Position numbers and translations under genes: made by a program
Assembly: GCA_023427125.1 (NCBI GenBank)
Contig: JAEZBP010000799.1
Span: forward strand, 1-7,727
DNA: 7,727 nucleotides
Direction of reading: 5' to 3'
DNA from: Pseudomonadota bacterium
Lineage (GTDB): Bacteria; Myxococcota_A; Polyangia; Polyangiales; Sandaracinaceae
Notes under the pieces: model-generated
Told to the model about the DNA's origin: nothing
Databases searched by the model: none
What the model saw: only the letters and a program-made list of their open reading frames with translations
Shown: positions 6,041-7,727 of the stretch, piece after piece
How the letters are laid out: each line of letters opens with the position of its first letter
Position numbering within the stretch: the first letter of the stretch is position 1

Positions 6041-7180
6041 GTGCGTCGCGCGCTGCCGATCGTCGCGTTCCTGCTCGCGCTGCCGCTCGCGATGCGGGGG
6101 CTCGCGCTCTGGCATGGGCGGGGCGCGGGCGCGCTCTTCGAGGCAGAGCGCGAGACGCACGAGGCGATGGCGCGTGGGGTCGAGCGCTGGGTCGAGGCGG
6201 AGCTCGATCGGGGGGACTTCACGACCGGCGACGCGCGCTACGACGGCGAGTGGCTCTTCGCGACGCGGATGATGGCGGCGCTCGGCTACGCGCAGACCGC
6301 GCTCGAGCACCCACAGCTTCGTGAGGCGCACGCCCCGCTCATCGATCGCTGCCTCGAGGCGCTGGTCGATCTGAGCGCGCGCGCGTTCGACCGCGAGGCC
6401 TGGGGGAGCGACGCGCTCGATGATCTGGGCACCGATCGGCCGCACGTAGCCTACCTGGGCTACCTGGCGCTGGCGCTCTCGCTCGCGCGCCTGGTCGATC
6501 CGGAGACGCGCTTCGCCGCGCTCGAGGAGCGGGTGATCGCTCACCTGGTGGCGCGCTTCGAGGCGAGCTCGCTCGGGCTGCTCGAGACCTACCCGGGCGA
6601 GATCTACCCGATCGACAACACGTCGTTCTTCGGCGCGCTGGCGGTGCACGATCGCGCGACCGGCGAGGATCACGGCGCGCTGCTCGCGCGGCTGCTCGCG
6701 GGGCTCGAGCGCTACCGGCACCCCGACACCGGCCTGCTCTATCAGGTGGTCGACGCCTCGGGCGCGCCGGTCGATCTCGCGCGCGGCTCGGGCACCGCGC
6801 TCGCCGCGTACTTCGTCTCGTTCGCCGACCCGGCGCTCTCGCGCTCGCTCTTCGACGCGATCCGCACGCACCTCGCCGGCTCGCTGCTCGGCTTCGGCAG
6901 CGTGCGCGAGTACGCGGCGGGCGAGGGAGGCTTCGGCGACGTCGACTCGGGCCCGGTGCTCTTCGGCCAGGGCATCAGCGCGAGCGGCTTCTCGCTGGCG
7001 CTCGCGCGCATCCACGGCGATCGGGCGATGTTCAGCGGCCTCTACACGACGGCGCGCTTCGTCGGCGGCGAGGTCGACGCGGACGGCACGCACTACGCGC
7101 TCGGCGGGCCGATCGGCGACGCGCTCCTCTTCGCGCTCACGACCGCGCTGCCGACCGAGCGATGGGCGGCGCGCCGATGA
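6041..7180 (+). CDS. Membrane-anchored conserved-looking protein of unknown function, probably alpha/alpha-barrel
   Basis: I do not firmly recognise this 379-residue protein. Seen: an Arg-Arg start and a hydrophobic helix at about 5-23 (an uncleaved anchor or signal sequence), then a soluble domain of alternating helices rich in Leu and Ala, presumably outside the cytoplasm. Motif-like blocks punctuate it: HVAYLGYLALALSL (135-148), ETYPGEIYPIDNTSFFGAL (182-200), ARGSGTALAAYF (247-258) and GDVDSGPVLFGQGISASGF (299-317). Their spacing, each at the end of a helical pair, suggests an alpha/alpha toroid like those of glycoside-processing or linalool dehydratase/isomerase-like enzymes, with the Asp, Glu and Tyr of these blocks as candidate active-site residues; this is inference. 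The GTG at 6041 is chosen because an in-frame TAG lies at 6035-6037 and the next ATG would cut off the anchor. No ribosome binding site precedes it. It overlaps the next gene by 4 nt and diverges from the ABC operon. Confidence 0.85.
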   Translation: MRRALPIVAFLLALPLAMRGLALWHGRGAGALFEAERETHEAMARGVERWVEAELDRGDFTTGDARYDGEWLFATRMMAALGYAQTALEHPQLREAHAPLIDRCLEALVDLSARAFDREAWGSDALDDLGTDRPHVAYLGYLALALSLARLVDPETRFAALEERVIAHLVARFEASSLGLLETYPGEIYPIDNTSFFGALAVHDRATGEDHGALLARLLAGLERYRHPDTGLLYQVVDASGAPVDLARGSGTALAAYFVSFADPALSRSLFDAIRTHLAGSLLGFGSVREYAAGEGGFGDVDSGPVLFGQGISASGFSLALARIHGDRAMFSGLYTTARFVGGEVDADGTHYALGGPIGDALLFALTTALPTERWAARR

Positions 7181-7437
7181 GGCGAACAGGCGCGATGGCG
7201 ATCCTGACCGCGCTGGTGCTCGTCCTCGGCGAGGTCGCCGCGCACGTCGCCGTCGATCGGAACGCGGCGGGCGCGCTGCTGTCGCCGGCCGGCGCCGATC
7301 CGAGCGCGTTCCTCCTCGCGGGCCTCTATCTCCTGACGCGCTTCGGCGGCGCGGCGATGGTGTGCCTCACGATCGCGCTCGGCGTGGCCGAGCTGGCCGC
7401 CCTCGCGCTCCGCCGGATCGATCCCGAGCGCGGTTGA
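7177..7437 (+). CDS. Small hydrophobic membrane protein of unknown function
   Basis: An 86-residue protein that I do not recognise. Seen: MRRTGAM start, a first hydrophobic helix at about 7-26, a polar loop (DRNAAGALLSPAGADPS, 27-43), then a long hydrophobic stretch at about 44-78 that could be one or two helices, and a charged end RRIDPERG. The ATG at 7177 overlaps the stop of the preceding gene as ATGA, the usual sign of translational coupling; an in-frame ATG at 7162 would give five more residues but a 19-nt overlap. The tight coupling suggests that it works with the preceding protein, for instance as a membrane partner, which is inference. The TGA at 7435-7437 is followed by repeats. Confidence 0.75.
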   Translation: MRRTGAMAILTALVLVLGEVAAHVAVDRNAAGALLSPAGADPSAFLLAGLYLLTRFGGAAMVCLTIALGVAELAALALRRIDPERG

Positions 7438-7471
7438 GTGAGCAGGCTGGAACGAGCGCCGCCGGTCAGCA

Positions 7472-7486
7472 CGAGGCGCAGCCTCG
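7472..7486. repeat. Stem-loop after the small membrane gene
   Basis: CGAGGC (7472-7477) and GCCTCG (7481-7486) form a 6-bp stem around GCA, 34 bp after the stop of the plus-strand gene pair. There is no T-run, so at most it is a weak or Rho-assisted terminator. A further GGAAC/GTTCC pairing (7495-7499 with 7513-7517) follows. Confidence 0.35.
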
Positions 7487-7500
7487 CCGCTCGTGGAACG

Positions 7501-7597
7501 CCGAGCGGAGCGGTTCCGGCTCTCTGGACACCGGGGATGGGAAGCGCCAGCTCGTCGGCGCCGCGCAGCTCGGCCCGCGCGCTCGCGAAGCGCGCGC
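7501..7597. repeat. First copy of a 97-bp repeat with terminal GC hairpin
   Basis: It matches 7612-7708 at 89 of 97 positions by my base-by-base comparison; five of the eight differences cluster at 7521-7526. The copy closes with a hairpin, CGCGCGCT (7576-7583) and AGCGCGCG (7589-7596) around CGCGA. Frames on both strands are open here, but two of the three isolated differences fall in second codon positions of the plus-strand frame beginning GTG at 7438, and no ribosome binding site precedes it, so I do not call a gene. Confidence 0.85.
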
Positions 7598-7611
7598 CAA
7601 ACAACAGAGCA

Positions 7612-7708
7612 CCGAGCGGAGGGGTTCCGGCCGATTCGACACCGGGGATGGGAAGCGCCAGCTCGTCGGTGCCGCGTAGCTCGGCCCGCGCGCTCGCGAA
7701 GCGCGCGC
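7612..7708. repeat. Second copy of the 97-bp repeat with terminal GC hairpin
   Basis: It starts 111 bp after the first copy, with a 14-bp unrelated spacer (7598-7611) between. The terminal hairpin is conserved exactly (7687-7694 with 7700-7707). A C-to-T change at 7677 creates a stop in one forward frame open through copy one, which argues against coding. The last 19 bp of the window, beginning AGCTAGCTCA at 7711, show nothing further. Confidence 0.85.
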
Positions 7709-7727
7709 ACAGCTAGCTCAGTGACGG

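Noticed and set aside
3801..6272. 823-residue plus-strand frame opposite the permease and ATPase
   Set aside because: Shadow caused by third-position G/C bias; the opposite strand encodes complete ABC motifs. It also runs through the intergenic region and into another frame of the GTG-start gene.
5561..7093. 510-residue minus-strand frame opposite the GTG-start gene
   Set aside because: Very Arg/Glu-rich with no motif, and would cover the ABC promoter and leader; the plus-strand frame has a signal anchor and ordered helices.
7438..7716. 92-residue plus-strand frame starting GTG right after the small membrane gene
   Set aside because: Built from the two repeat copies, no binding site, Ser/Arg/Ala-rich, and copy differences do not favour silent positions.

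Overview
The window is very GC-rich, with strong G/C bias at third codon positions (hence many long spurious antisense reading frames). Together with the gene set, a GldA/F/G-like ABC module ending in a DUF4340 gene and a beta-ketoacyl synthase, this suggests a chromosomal segment of a myxobacterium-like deltaproteobacterium (Myxococcota, possibly Polyangia/Sandaracinaceae). That assignment is inference from composition and gene content; there is no rRNA or marker gene to settle it.

Layout. (1) 1-341, minus strand: N-terminus of a beta-ketoacyl-ACP synthase that runs off the left edge. A 20-bp near-perfect operator-like palindrome lies 32 bp upstream of its start. (2) 342-693: non-coding, holding an array of four nearly identical copies of a short hairpin-containing repeat (period about 46 bp) plus one degenerate copy. 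(3) 694-5564, minus strand: a compact four-gene operon, transcribed ATPase > permease > GldG-like auxiliary protein > DUF4340 protein, with gaps of 3, 2 and 12 nt. A good sigma-70-type promoter (TTGACA, 16 bp, TATTGT) lies about 72 nt upstream of the ATPase start. (4) 5565-6040: divergent intergenic region with the operon promoter, several small hairpins and no convincing gene. (5) 6041-7437, plus strand: a membrane-anchored protein of unknown function that starts at GTG, overlapping by 4 nt a small hydrophobic protein of unknown function. (6) 7438-7727: non-coding, two copies of a 97-bp repeat at 111-bp spacing, each ending in an 8-bp GC hairpin.

How the genes work together. The four minus-strand genes look like one ABC-2 type membrane complex: a cytoplasmic ATPase, a six-helix permease, a large GldG-type protein anchored at both ends with a big extracytoplasmic domain, and a single-pass DUF4340 protein. 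This module is related to the gliding-associated GldAFG system, but its substrate is not established, so the function given here is limited to that architecture. Two members carry unusual low-complexity C-terminal tails: Asp/Ser-rich on the ATPase and Gln/Gly/His-rich on the DUF4340 protein. The divergent GTG-start gene and the small membrane protein are translationally coupled and probably act together, in an unknown role.

I do not see a clear new defence, mobile or biosynthetic system. The most noteworthy items are the hairpin-repeat array, the acidic tail encoded by a triplet-rich tandem repeat, the palindrome upstream of the synthase, and the unrecognised two-gene unit.
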